Positions 1-7,931 of a DNA stretch of 12,999 nt are shown piece after piece (position 1 is the first letter of the stretch; each line of letters starts with the position of its first letter). The stretch lies in contig DATKBL010000142.1 of NCBI GenBank assembly GCA_035513995.1, forward strand, positions 1 to 12,999, read 5' to 3'. Below the pieces are notes generated by a model. The model had not been told where the DNA came from and did not search any database. It saw only the letters and a program-made list of their open reading frames with translations. A program made the position numbers and the translations under genes. Origin of the DNA: DASUTW01 sp035513995. Lineage in GTDB: Bacteria; Actinomycetota; UBA4738; CALAEC01.

Positions 1-739
1 GCGTGAGCCCGACGGACTCTTGGGCGAAGAGCGGGAGGTAGGTGGAGACCGCGGCCATCCCGGCGCCCATCAGGAAGGCGTAGGAGGTGAGCCACTGGGC
101 GGAGGGCGATCGTCGGTAGGCGTGCTCGGGAGGCGTCTGGCCGGAGGGCGCCCGCGCCTCCGGGGGGAGGAAGAGGAGCGTGGCCACGAGCCCGATCCCG
201 CAGGCGGCCGCCGCCAAAGCCGCCGTCGGGCGCCACCCGATCGTGAGCGCTCCGAGGGGGAGGAGGGCCCCTCCGAGGAAGAAGCCGAGCTGCACGCCCG
301 ACTGCTTCACGCCCATGATCACGCCCTGCCGCCCCCGGGGGATCTGGGAGGCGACGAGCTTGTTCGTGCTGGGGTTGGCGCTGGCCCAGGCGATCCCGGA
401 GACGACCGCCATCCCCAGGAGCCATCCGTAGGAGCGCGCCAGGGCGATGCCCAGGATCCCCGCCCCCGCCGCGGCGAACGCTCCCGCCAGGACCAGTCGA
501 CCGCCCAGGGTGTCGCTGAGGCGGCCGGCGAGCGGCGAGCCGACCGCGCCGACCCCCGCGTAGATCGACAGGATCCAGCCCAGCTGGGTCCTGTCGATCC
601 CCATGTCCTCGATCAGGAAGGAGGCCAGCACGCTCACGATGGGGGCCGAGAAGATGGCCAGCACCATCCCGGCCGTCATCAGGGTGGTGAATGCGATGCG
701 CCACCCGAGGCGCTGATCGCTGCGCGGCCTCGGCCTCAC
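1..739 (-). CDS. MFS transporter, C-terminal part cut by the left window edge
   Basis: The first 246 codons of a major facilitator superfamily permease, read on the minus strand with no stop before the edge. Helix 1 lies near residues 15-40. A motif A loop, GRLSDTLGGR, sits at 72-81 between helices 2 and 3. The stretch GVIMGVKQSGVQLG at 139-152 is typical of helices 4-5 in organic-anion type MFS carriers. A hydrophilic linker of about 30 residues separates the N-terminal six helices from the start of helix 7, where the window ends. I chose GTG at 739 because GGAGGA lies about 11 bases upstream and no ATG, GTG or TTG in this frame occurs further up, although the frame stays open back into the preceding gene. 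It is 82 bases downstream of the FAD-subunit gene on the same strand and is probably cotranscribed with it. Substrate cannot be read from sequence; context suggests the compound, or a product, of the neighbouring Mo hydroxylase. Confidence 0.88.
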   Translation of the reverse strand, partial: MRPRPRSDQRLGWRIAFTTLMTAGMVLAIFSAPIVSVLASFLIEDMGIDRTQLGWILSIYAGVGAVGSPLAGRLSDTLGGRLVLAGAFAAAGAGILGIALARSYGWLLGMAVVSGIAWASANPSTNKLVASQIPRGRQGVIMGVKQSGVQLGFFLGGALLPLGALTIGWRPTAALAAAACGIGLVATLLFLPPEARAPSGQTPPEHAYRRSPSAQWLTSYAFLMGAGMAAVSTYLPLFAQESVGLT

Positions 740-821
740 TGTCAGGAGCGTCCTCCGGCGGCTCGGCTGCGTGGTCCGGCCGGCTCGTCCCCGGGCCGTC
801 CGACATCGGTTGAACGTCCGG

Positions 822-1682
822 TCATCGCCCCGACAGCCGGCTCGCGGCGCGAAGGAGGGCCCGACGGGTCAGGACGGCGGCCAGATGCCTTCGATAGTCG
901 GCCGAGGCGTCGGCGTCGGAGATGGGAGCAGTTCCGTCGGACGACGCCTCGGCCGCCTCGGGGATGACCGTGAGGCCGCCCTCCAGGATCATCCGCTCCG
1001 CGCTCTGTGCGCGGAGAGGCGCCGGTCCCATGTTGGCCACCGAGATGGCCACGTCGCCCGATCTGCCGTTCACCCCGCGGAGCACCACGGCGACCGCAAC
1101 GAGCGTCCTCTGGGGCCGTACGGCGGCTCTCTCGTAGCTCCACGCATCCGACGATCCCATGGCCGGAACACCGATCGCCGCGATGACCTCGTCCGGACCC
1201 AAGGTCGTCCGAAAGCGGTCGGCGAAAAGCCCCGATATCGGCACCGCGCGCTCCGATCCTGCCCCTCGCACGCGGATCTCCGCCCCGAGGGCGACGAGAA
1301 CGGTCGCCAGGTCGGAGGCGGGATCGGCGTGTCCGAGGGCGCCCCCGATCGTCCCGCGGTGCCGTACCTGCGGGTCGCCGATGAGGCTCGCGGCGTACGG
1401 GAGGATGGGGCATCGCGCTCGAAGAACGGGGGACCGCGCGAGATCCGAATGCCTCGTGAGCGGTCCGATGTTGATCCGATCGGCCTCCTCTCGGATGAAC
1501 GAGAGGTCTTCGACGCGCCCGATGTCGATGAGGATCGCGGGTCGAGCGATGCGAAGCCTCATGAGTGGGAGCAGGGACTGCCCTCCGGCCAGAAGTTTCG
1601 CGTCGTGACCATGGCGCCGAAGACGCTCGATAGCGTCGTCCAGCGAGGAGGCGGCCTGGTACTCGAAGGGCGCGGGGATCAC
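822..1682 (-). CDS. Molybdenum hydroxylase FAD-binding medium subunit (CoxM/xanthine dehydrogenase FAD subunit type)
   Basis: A 286-residue flavoprotein subunit that in this superfamily passes electrons from the 2Fe-2S subunit to the final acceptor. The two FAD-binding signatures are present: AGGQSLLPLMRLR at 32-44 and TIGGALGHADPASD at 111-124. The CO-dehydrogenase flavoprotein C-terminal domain follows from about residue 180. Length matches the usual 270-290 residues. The start is GTG at 1682, which overlaps the TGA of the 2Fe-2S gene as GTGA. The frame stays open further upstream, but that extension is arginine/glycine-rich shadow sequence inside the upstream gene and matches nothing in the family, whereas residues from MIPAPFEYQ onward match the normal N-terminus. 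Translational coupling with the small subunit is likely. The cytoplasmic heterotrimer is completed by the divergent large subunit. Confidence 0.95.
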   Translation of the reverse strand: MIPAPFEYQAASSLDDAIERLRRHGHDAKLLAGGQSLLPLMRLRIARPAILIDIGRVEDLSFIREEADRINIGPLTRHSDLARSPVLRARCPILPYAASLIGDPQVRHRGTIGGALGHADPASDLATVLVALGAEIRVRGAGSERAVPISGLFADRFRTTLGPDEVIAAIGVPAMGSSDAWSYERAAVRPQRTLVAVAVVLRGVNGRSGDVAISVANMGPAPLRAQSAERMILEGGLTVIPEAAEASSDGTAPISDADASADYRRHLAAVLTRRALLRAASRLSGR

Positions 1683-2164
1683 GGAAGGGCCTCGGCCGGG
1701 CCCGCTGCGGCCTCCAGCACCGCCCGAACGATGCCTTCGTACCCGGTGCATCGGCAGAGGTTCCCGGTGAGCCCTCTCCGAACGTCCTCCTCGGTCGGAT
1801 CCGGGTCCTCGGCGAGGAGACTTACTGCGGCCATCACCATGCCCGGAGTACAAAAACCGCACTGGAGTGCCTGGTGTCTGCGGAACGCCTCCTGGACGGG
1901 GTGAAGCTCCCCGGCCGGGCTAAGACCTTCGATCGTCAGAACCTCCCGCCCATCCACTTGAACCGCGAGGACCGTGCAGGACTTGACCGACTCACCGTCC
2001 AGCAGGACCGTGCACGAGCCGCATGAAGAGGTGTCGCAGCCCACCTTGGTCCCCGGGAGGTCGAGCTGATCTCGGAGAAGGGAGGAGAGGAAGGTCCGAG
2101 GTTCAACGGTTGCCTCCCGCCGCACTCCGTTCACGGCGACGGCCACCCGAACGTTCTCGGTCAT
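1679..2164 (-). CDS. Molybdenum hydroxylase 2Fe-2S iron-sulfur small subunit (CoxS type)
   Basis: A 161-residue protein with the two-domain architecture of the family: an N-terminal plant-ferredoxin-like domain with cluster ligands C43, C48, C51 and C63 (in GCDTSSCGSC plus a distal SC), and a C-terminal helical domain with C102, C105, C137 and C139 (QCGFCTPGM and GNLCRCTGY). All eight ligands are present, so two 2Fe-2S clusters are expected to carry electrons from the Mo centre to the FAD subunit. Gln101 before the third cysteine pair is the residue that in relatives lies beside the pterin cofactor. The ATG at 2164 follows GAGGGGA with about seven bases spacing. It is the first gene of a minus-strand run (this gene, FAD subunit, MFS carrier) and reads away from the large-subunit gene, about 100 bases off. 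Confidence 0.96.
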   Translation of the reverse strand: MTENVRVAVAVNGVRREATVEPRTFLSSLLRDQLDLPGTKVGCDTSSCGSCTVLLDGESVKSCTVLAVQVDGREVLTIEGLSPAGELHPVQEAFRRHQALQCGFCTPGMVMAAVSLLAEDPDPTEEDVRRGLTGNLCRCTGYEGIVRAVLEAAAGPAEALP

Positions 2165-2227
2165 CGTCGGTCCCCTCGACCGTGCTCGCTCAGCGGGCGA
2201 CGGGCTCGAACGGCCTGCTCAACGCTG

Positions 2228-2279
2228 TTGCTTGATGTCTGATGAGCGACAGTATAATCCGCGGGTGACCCCACCGGAA
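2228..2279. promoter_or_regulatory. Predicted bidirectional promoter with overlapping -10 elements between the Mo-hydroxylase subunit genes
   Basis: The octamer AGTATAAT at 2251-2258 gives a perfect plus-strand -10 TATAAT (2253-2258) and, read on the minus strand, TATACT (2256-2251). The plus-strand -10 places +1 at about 2265, exactly the first base of an in-frame GTG. The minus-strand -10 places +1 near 2244, giving the small-subunit mRNA a leader of about 80 bases. The -35 elements are weak. Plus-strand candidates are TTGATG at 2232-2237 (15-base spacer) and TTGCTT at 2228-2233 (19-base spacer). The minus-strand candidate is TTCCGG around 2279-2274. Such AT-rich hexamers stand out in this GC-rich background, but the activity in both directions is inferred. 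Confidence 0.6.
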
Positions 2280-4616
2280 ACGGTCAGCTTCGGTGACGCC
2301 GTCCCTCGGGTTGAGGACGAGCGCTTCCTGCGGGGGTCGGGCCGCTATGTGGGCGATATCGATCGGCGCCGGCTGCTCTGGATGGTCTTGGTCCGCTCGC
2401 CTCACGCACACGCTCGCATCCGCCGAGTGAACCTCGACGCCGCCAGGCGACATCCGGGCGTCGCGGGGGCATGGAGCGGGGCCGATCTGCTCCACGATTG
2501 GGCCGCCTCGCTCCCCATGGTGTGGCCGGTCACCGACGACATCAGGATCCCGGACCACTGGCCCCTCACGGCCGACGCCGTTCGTCACGTCGGGGACGCG
2601 GTGGCCGTGGTGGCGGGAGAGTCGCTCGCGGCCGCGAAGGACGCCGCGGAACAGGTCCGCGTCGACTACGAGGTGCTGCCCGCCGTGCCCGGGATCGAGC
2701 AGGCCCTCGCGGAGGGAGCTCCCCTCGTCCACGAGTCGTTTGGGACGAACGTGTGCTTCGAGTCGATGTACGCCCGCGGAGACGTGGACCTGGCCTTCCG
2801 TGACGCCGATGTGATCGTTCGTCGCCGGTACCGGCAGCAGCGAGTGATCCCGAGTCCGATGGAGGGCCGAGCCGTCCTCGCGGAGCCCTCCCCGGGCCCC
2901 GAGAGCTTCATCGTGTGGACGTCGACCCAGCTGCCGCACGTCGTGCGGACGACGCTGGCCGAGTGCGTCGGCATGGCGGAGGGGTCTCTTCGGGTCATCG
3001 CCCCCGATGTGGGTGGCGCGTTCGGGGCCAAGCTCAACGTCTACGCGGAGGAGGCTCTCGCCCTGGCCCTCGCGCGTCGTCTGGGTCGCCCGGTGAAGTG
3101 GGTCGAGGAGCGATCGGAAGCCCACGCGGCCACTACCCACGGCCGAGGGCAGGTGCAGGATGTCGAGATCGCGGCCACGTCAGAGGGCGACATCCGGGGG
3201 ATCAGGGTCCGCCTCCAGGCCTCAATGGGCGCCTATCTTCAGCTCGAGACCCCGGGAGTCCCCACCCTGGGGATGTTCCTGTATGGAGGCCTCTATCGCG
3301 CGGAGGCCTACTCCGTGTCCTGCGTCGGCGTCTTCACGAACCAGACGCCCACCGACTCGTACCGAGGGGCCGGCCGTCCCGAGGCCGTCTACGCCATCGA
3401 GCGAGGCATCGAGGCGCTGGCCGCTGAGGTGGGGTCGGACCCCGTCGCGATCCGCCGACGGAACTTCCTGCCCTCGGGCGAGTACGTGGAGAGCGCTGCG
3501 GGCCCGCCGTATGACTCGCTGAACGCGCCCCTCCCGTTCGACCGAGCGCTCCGGCTGGCCGGCTACGAGGGACTGAGATCCGAGCAGCGTCGTCGACGCG
3601 AGGAGGGGGGCGCGGTGGAGCTCGGCATCGGGCTCTCCTGCTACGTGGAGTCGGGCGGCGCGGGCCCGTCCAGCATCCTGGCCGCGAGCAACTACCGGTT
3701 CGGCGGATGGGAGACCGGGCGCGTGAGGTTCACGGAGACGGGCGCCGTCGAGGTGCTGAGCGGGACCTCCCCCCAGGGCCAGGGCCACGTGACCGCCTGG
3801 AAGCAGCTCGTATCCGCCGAGCTCGGGGTCCCGTTTGGATCGATCGCGGTGCGCTTTGCGGACACGGCGGTCGTGCCCGCCGGCCAGGGCGCGTTCGGCT
3901 CTCGGAGCCTCGCCGTGGGTGGCACGGCGATCCATCTGGCCGTGGGGAAGGTTCTCGCCAAAGCGAGGACCATCGCGGCACATCTCCTCGAGACGAGCGA
4001 CGGCGAGCTCGAGTTCCGGGATGGGTGTTTCCACGGCTCGACCGGGACCGAGGTGTCGATCCAGGACGTTGCGCGGGCCGCTTACGCCGCAGGTGATCTC
4101 CCGGAGGGCGTCGAACCGGGGCTCGACGAGATGGTCGTCTACGATCCCCCCGGCTTCACGCACTCGTTCGGCGCGCACGTCGCCGTCGTCGAGGTGGACA
4201 CGGAGACGGGCAGAGTGGAGCTCATTCGCTACGTGGCGGTTGACGACTGCGGTCGTGTCTTGAACCCTCTGTTGGTCGATGCGCAGATCAGGGGGGGCAT
4301 CGCTCAGGGCGTGGGTCAAGCACTGTTCGAGGAGGCCGTCTACGCGGAGGACGGACGGCTCGTGTCCGACTCGCTGCTCTCGTACACGCTGCCCACAGCC
4401 GCCGATCTCCCCTCGTTCACGCTCGGCCGGACCGTGACGCCCTCGCCGGTCAATCCGCTCGGCGCGAAGGGGACAGGAGAGGCGGGAGCTATCGCCGCGC
4501 CCGCGGCCGTGATGAACGCGGTCCTCGATGCCGTGGCCCCCCGCGGCGTCGACCATCTCGACATGCCCGCCACCCCCGAGACCGTCTGGCGGGCGCTCCT
4601 CGAGGCGGCGGGGTAG
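2265..4616 (+). CDS. Molybdenum hydroxylase large subunit, molybdopterin cytosine dinucleotide binding (form II CoxL-like / xanthine dehydrogenase type)
   Basis: A 783-residue catalytic subunit with the aldehyde oxidase/xanthine dehydrogenase a/b hammerhead domain at the N-terminus (RVEDERFLRGSGRYVGDI near 16-33), followed by the two molybdopterin-binding domains. Visible cofactor and active-site motifs are GGAFGAK at 250-256, SYRGAGR at 365-371, GQGH at 505-508, GSRS at 545-548 and the general-base glutamate E739 in GAKGTGEAG. The 365-371 loop has the form II sequence (YRGAGR) rather than the CSFR loop of true CO dehydrogenase, so hydroxylation of a heterocycle or aldehyde is more likely than CO oxidation. 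I chose GTG 2265 because a perfect TATAAT puts the transcript start on it. An in-frame ATG at 2235 would add ten residues but lacks a ribosome-binding site and would lie upstream of that transcript start. It is transcribed divergently from its partner subunits and ends 17 bases from the convergent hydrolase gene. Confidence 0.93.
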   Translation: MTPPETVSFGDAVPRVEDERFLRGSGRYVGDIDRRRLLWMVLVRSPHAHARIRRVNLDAARRHPGVAGAWSGADLLHDWAASLPMVWPVTDDIRIPDHWPLTADAVRHVGDAVAVVAGESLAAAKDAAEQVRVDYEVLPAVPGIEQALAEGAPLVHESFGTNVCFESMYARGDVDLAFRDADVIVRRRYRQQRVIPSPMEGRAVLAEPSPGPESFIVWTSTQLPHVVRTTLAECVGMAEGSLRVIAPDVGGAFGAKLNVYAEEALALALARRLGRPVKWVEERSEAHAATTHGRGQVQDVEIAATSEGDIRGIRVRLQASMGAYLQLETPGVPTLGMFLYGGLYRAEAYSVSCVGVFTNQTPTDSYRGAGRPEAVYAIERGIEALAAEVGSDPVAIRRRNFLPSGEYVESAAGPPYDSLNAPLPFDRALRLAGYEGLRSEQRRRREEGGAVELGIGLSCYVESGGAGPSSILAASNYRFGGWETGRVRFTETGAVEVLSGTSPQGQGHVTAWKQLVSAELGVPFGSIAVRFADTAVVPAGQGAFGSRSLAVGGTAIHLAVGKVLAKARTIAAHLLETSDGELEFRDGCFHGSTGTEVSIQDVARAAYAAGDLPEGVEPGLDEMVVYDPPGFTHSFGAHVAVVEVDTETGRVELIRYVAVDDCGRVLNPLLVDAQIRGGIAQGVGQALFEEAVYAEDGRLVSDSLLSYTLPTAADLPSFTLGRTVTPSPVNPLGAKGTGEAGAIAAPAAVMNAVLDAVAPRGVDHLDMPATPETVWRALLEAAG

Positions 4617-4633
4617 GTCCCGCGTCTCCAGGT

Positions 4634-5872
4634 CTACTCCGTCCAGGAATCCCACAGGCTCTGTGTCGCCTGCCAGTCCCCCTCCCCGTCTCCCGGCGCC
4701 GGATAGTAGCGGGCGCCTGGGAAGTCGTGTGCGGGTGGGGTGAAGGTCCCGCGCTCGATGAGACGGCGGATGTTGTCGCGGTAGACCTCGTCCATCTCCG
4801 CGTGGCGCTTCGGATCCTCTTCCAACCAGAGGTTCCGGGGGTGGATGGGCTCGTCGTACATCTTCCTGAAGACCTCGGTCCGCAGATCCTTGATCCAGTT
4901 GCTGTTGAGGTTCATCACGCGGAACTGACGAAGTGCCTCGATGTCGATGATCCCGGAGACGAACGTGTTGTAGCCGGACGGGCTGTAGGAGACCACGTTC
5001 CCCTGGAAGTCCACGATGTGCGAGTGCCCCCCGCCGATGTCGTAGGGATGTTGCATCTCGGGATGGAGGTAGACCGGCCCCACGTTCGGGCACAGGAGAT
5101 ACAGACTGTTGAAGTGCGCGTGGGCCCGGTTCTGCAGCAGCCACGTGCCGCCCCCCGGGTACCCGACATTGGTCATCGGCACAGCTTCGCTCGGGCGGTA
5201 CACGACCTCCGCCCCGTTGAAGGCGAGGGCGCGTACCGCCTCCGGGTACTCGCCGTCGCTGCAGCAGATCGCCCCGATGTTCCCGATGTCGTCCGTTCTG
5301 AGGACCGGATAGAAGGCGTCGATCCCGTCCCCGAAGAGCTCGACCCACCGGTCGTACACGTCGTGGGGCGTGCAGGAGCGCTCCCGGCACCAGAGGTGGT
5401 TCTTCGCCGCCCGATGCACGACCTCGCCCTGCGGCGAGATCACGAACAGGGTGTTGAAGTAGCGGTCCTTCATCACCTCGGGCCAACGAGCCTTGCACTG
5501 GACGAGGAGGTACGTCTCGTAGTGGCGGGCGAGCTTCGCGAGAGCCTCCGTCTCCTCCCCGGGGATGTCGATGAACAGATCTCGCGCTGCGGTCACGTGG
5601 GGGACGTCGAAGGCCTCGTCCGTGAAGCCGGTGAGGGCCCCCTCCGCGAGGGCGATGACCTTCACCGGCATGTTGATGCCGATGATCGACATCGCGGCAT
5701 GGATCCCGTCCTCGATGATGGCCAGGTTCCGCTGGATGTGCCTACGCTCGCCGATGCCGTAGACGACCGTCGACAGACCCACCGCGAGATACGGCGCGAC
5801 GGGATTGTGGGCCTCGCCGGGGTCACCGTGGGACCGGCTCGTGGGGCCGGTGGAGCCTGCTTCGTCCGCCAT
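4634..5872 (-). CDS. Nitrilase-superfamily carbon-nitrogen hydrolase with a long C-terminal tail
   Basis: A 412-residue cytoplasmic hydrolase of the nitrilase/amidase fold, predicted to cleave a nonpeptide C-N bond (amide, carbamoyl or nitrile). The catalytic triad is recognisable as Glu77 (LAEGAL), Lys157 (AAKNHLW) and Cys204 (ICCSDGEYPEAVRAL), the last matching the C-x-D...PE pattern of amidase and ureidopropionase branches. It is longer than the usual 270-350 residues: about 30 extra N-terminal residues and, after the last core strand near 310, a tail of about 100 charged and aromatic residues. ATG 5872 is preceded by AGGAGAAGGA. It lies 71 bases after the second permease gene and is the last gene of the transporter run, so it probably acts on the imported compound or a product of it. 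Specificity cannot be assigned; beta-ureidopropionase-like, N-carbamoyl amino acid or aliphatic amidase activities are candidates. Confidence 0.92.
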   Translation of the reverse strand: MADEAGSTGPTSRSHGDPGEAHNPVAPYLAVGLSTVVYGIGERRHIQRNLAIIEDGIHAAMSIIGINMPVKVIALAEGALTGFTDEAFDVPHVTAARDLFIDIPGEETEALAKLARHYETYLLVQCKARWPEVMKDRYFNTLFVISPQGEVVHRAAKNHLWCRERSCTPHDVYDRWVELFGDGIDAFYPVLRTDDIGNIGAICCSDGEYPEAVRALAFNGAEVVYRPSEAVPMTNVGYPGGGTWLLQNRAHAHFNSLYLLCPNVGPVYLHPEMQHPYDIGGGHSHIVDFQGNVVSYSPSGYNTFVSGIIDIEALRQFRVMNLNSNWIKDLRTEVFRKMYDEPIHPRNLWLEEDPKRHAEMDEVYRDNIRRLIERGTFTPPAHDFPGARYYPAPGDGEGDWQATQSLWDSWTE

Positions 5873-5943
5873 CGTCCTTCTCCTCTCTGACTCGCCTCTG
5901 CCGATTATCGTGGATGCGGTCGATGAGCCGGATCCCGCAAGTC

Positions 5944-6861
5944 TTAGCCGATCTCCGGGAGGTCGCGACCGAGAGCGGCCGGCATGTGGCTGAGCCGTGG
6001 GCCGACCGCGAGGAAGAGCAGCACCGCGACCCACGGAAGCGCGGCAAGGATCTGGACGGGCACGTCGAGCAGGTTCTGGAGCCGAAGCTGCAGCGCGTCG
6101 GTGAAGCCGAAGACGAACGCGCCGAGTACCGTCCACGCAGGCTTCCAGCGGCCCAGCAGGACGACGGCGATCGCGACGAACCCGCGCCCCGCGGTCATGT
6201 TCGGGCCGAAGTTCCCCACGGCGCCGATGGAGATGGCGGCCCCGCCGAGCCCCGCGGCTCCCGCGGCGATCAGGGTCGCAACCGACCTGATCCTCCGGAC
6301 TGCGACCCCTTTCGCCGCGGCCGATCCCGGAGCATGCCCGATCGCCGTGGCCTCGAGGCCGAACCGGGTCCACCGGAGGACGCCTGCGACCACCAGCACG
6401 AGCAGGACGGCGAGGTACGCGAGCACGTTCTGCTCGAAGAGTGCCCGGCCCACCAGCGGGATGTCCTTCAGCAGGGGGATGCCGATCGTGGGCAAGGTCT
6501 CCACCGTGTGGAGGGCGTCCCGTAGCTGATCGTTGAGGAACGCCGCGGCCCCCAGGCCGAACAGGGTGAGCGCTAGGCCGGTGACGATCTGGTTGCCCCC
6601 TCCCCGCACCGAGATCACGACCATGACGGCGCCGATCAGCAGACCTCCACCCACCCCCGCCAGGAGGCCGAGGACCCAGTTGTCGGTCGCCACGACCACC
6701 GCGAAGGAGGAGAATGCGCCCGAGATCATCATCCCCTCCAAGCCCAGGTTCAGGACGCCGGCCCGTTGTGCAACGAGCTCGCCGGTCGCAGCCAGCAGGG
6801 TCGGCACCGTGAGGCGGACGGCGCTGGCGAGGACCGCCGACCAGAACGCGAGATCCGCCAC
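5944..6861 (-). CDS. BMP-associated ABC transporter permease, second (YufQ/NupQ-like)
   Basis: A 305-residue inner-membrane permease of the branched-chain/ribose/nucleoside superfamily (BPD_transp_2), with about eight to ten hydrophobic segments. The family signature LNLGLEGMM occurs about 40 residues from the start, after the first helices, as in the smaller of the two permeases in BMP-type nucleoside importers. Later GHAPGSAAAKGV and the glycine-rich GAAGLGGAAISIG form the coupling region. The GTG start at 6861 shares its first base with the last base of the upstream permease's TAG stop (TAGTG), which implies translational coupling. The open frame continues upstream, but that extension is antisense-like arginine/glycine-rich sequence within the first permease gene and is not part of this protein. 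It should form a heterodimeric channel with the first permease. Confidence 0.93.
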   Translation of the reverse strand: MADLAFWSAVLASAVRLTVPTLLAATGELVAQRAGVLNLGLEGMMISGAFSSFAVVVATDNWVLGLLAGVGGGLLIGAVMVVISVRGGGNQIVTGLALTLFGLGAAAFLNDQLRDALHTVETLPTIGIPLLKDIPLVGRALFEQNVLAYLAVLLVLVVAGVLRWTRFGLEATAIGHAPGSAAAKGVAVRRIRSVATLIAAGAAGLGGAAISIGAVGNFGPNMTAGRGFVAIAVVLLGRWKPAWTVLGAFVFGFTDALQLRLQNLLDVPVQILAALPWVAVLLFLAVGPRLSHMPAALGRDLPEIG

Positions 6862-7931
6862 TACACGGCTCCTCGACGGCGGAGGCGCGCGGCGACGAGT
6901 AGCAGCGCGACACCCTGGATGGCGCCGATCAGCTCGGGGGAGACGTCGGCTCCGATCTGCATGAACTCTCCTCCCGTGGACAGCGCGGCGAAGAAGAGGG
7001 CGGCGGCCAGCGTCCCCGCCACACGGGCGTTTCCGAGGAAGACCACGAGGATCCCGACGAACGCGGTTCCTCGGGCCACCGTCCCGTAGACGGCACGGTC
7101 GACCCCGGCGACCTGCATCCATCCAGCCATCCCCGCGGCCGCGCCGGCCACCAGCATCGTGGCGATAATGATCCTGGCGGGGCGGATCCCGGCGATCTGG
7201 GCCAGGGAGGGGTTCGACCCGTAGAGCTCGACGCGGTACCCGGCCGCGGTCCTCTCGAACGTCGCCACGGCGAGCGCTACCAGCAGGACGAGGACGAGCC
7301 CCAGATGCGCTCGCGTCCCAGGGATGATCGGGGGCAGCCACGCGTGCTCGGGGGTGATGTCCGACTGGGCCAGGTGGGCGCCGGACCCCTGGAGGGGACC
7401 GGTGAGGAGCCACGCGAGCACGAAGGTCCCGATGAAGTTGAAGGTGAGCGTGGTCAGGATCTCGTTCACCCCGAGGAGACTTCGCATCAGCGCCGGGATC
7501 AGCGCCCAGGCGGCCCCTCCGACGGCCCCCGCCAGGGCGGCGGAGGCGATGATCAGCGGTCCAGGAGCCTCCTGCAGCGCGATCGCCGTGGCCCCCGCCA
7601 GCAGAGCGCCCATCGCGACCTGGCCCTCGGCCCCCACGTTGATGACGTTCGCCCGCAGGGCCGGTATGAGACCGATGCCGATCATCGAGTAGAGGCCGAA
7701 GCGGAGCATGGTTTCGCCGATGGCCTGGCGGCTGCCGAAGGCCCCGTCCCAGAGGGATCGATAGGCGTCCAGGGGGTTCACCCCGATCAGCAGGACGAGT
7801 AGGCCTCCCAGAATGAGGGCGAGCGCTCCGGCGACCAGGAGCGTCCAGATCGCCGAGTCCCTCCACAGGCGGGCGAGAGACCGAGCGCGTCCCTGGATCC
7901 CCTCGGGTCGTGGGTCGACGGCCTGCGTCAT
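6861..7931 (-). CDS. BMP-associated ABC transporter permease, first (YufP/NupP-like)
   Basis: A 356-residue inner-membrane permease with a basic cytoplasmic N-terminus of about 25 residues, a first helix near 28-50 and the conserved NVGAEGQVAMGAL segment near 98-110 that marks the larger permease of nucleoside-type BMP importers. The NEILTTLTFNFIG stretch and the GSNPSLAQIAGI loop also match the family; the latter is the likely contact for the ATPase. ATG 7931 overlaps the TGA of the ATPase gene as ATGA, and its own TAG stop overlaps the start of the second permease by one base. Gene order (binding protein, ATPase, permease, permease) is the canonical one for this importer class. Confidence 0.95.
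   Translation of the reverse strand: MTQAVDPRPEGIQGRARSLARLWRDSAIWTLLVAGALALILGGLLVLLIGVNPLDAYRSLWDGAFGSRQAIGETMLRFGLYSMIGIGLIPALRANVINVGAEGQVAMGALLAGATAIALQEAPGPLIIASAALAGAVGGAAWALIPALMRSLLGVNEILTTLTFNFIGTFVLAWLLTGPLQGSGAHLAQSDITPEHAWLPPIIPGTRAHLGLVLVLLVALAVATFERTAAGYRVELYGSNPSLAQIAGIRPARIIIATMLVAGAAAGMAGWMQVAGVDRAVYGTVARGTAFVGILVVFLGNARVAGTLAAALFFAALSTGGEFMQIGADVSPELIGAIQGVALLLVAARLRRRGAV

Noticed and set aside
740..825. Alternative minus-strand starts for the MFS gene (ATG 825 overlapping the FAD-subunit stop; another ATG near 806)
   Set aside because: Both are in other frames: the first stops shortly and neither reads into the transporter. A frameshift would be needed, whereas GTG 739 with GGAGGA upstream suffices.
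20..967. A 315-codon plus-strand open frame over the MFS gene
   Set aside because: It is antisense to a clear MFS protein and is charged, repetitive and motif-free.
4608..4623. Hairpin GCGGGG-TAGG-TCCCGC between the convergent stops
   Set aside because: Only six base pairs including a G-U pair, overlapping the stop codon and with no U-tract on either strand, so I do not call it a terminator.
3222..5498. A 758-codon minus-strand open frame running across the end of the Mo-hydroxylase large subunit and into the hydrolase gene
   Set aside because: Its translation is arginine-, glycine- and proline-rich without any family motif, and it lies antisense and out of frame to two well-supported genes. 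Long shadow frames are expected at this GC content.
5904..5909. Minus-strand GATAAT before the hydrolase gene as an internal promoter
   Set aside because: The first, strongly conserved T is missing and no -35 lies at 16-18 bases. Cotranscription with the permeases through the 71-base gap is simpler.
6862..7866. Upstream extension of the second permease frame into the first permease gene (a 640-codon frame)
   Set aside because: The extension is low-complexity shadow sequence. The GTG at 6861 with TAGTG overlap gives the normal permease length and N-terminus.
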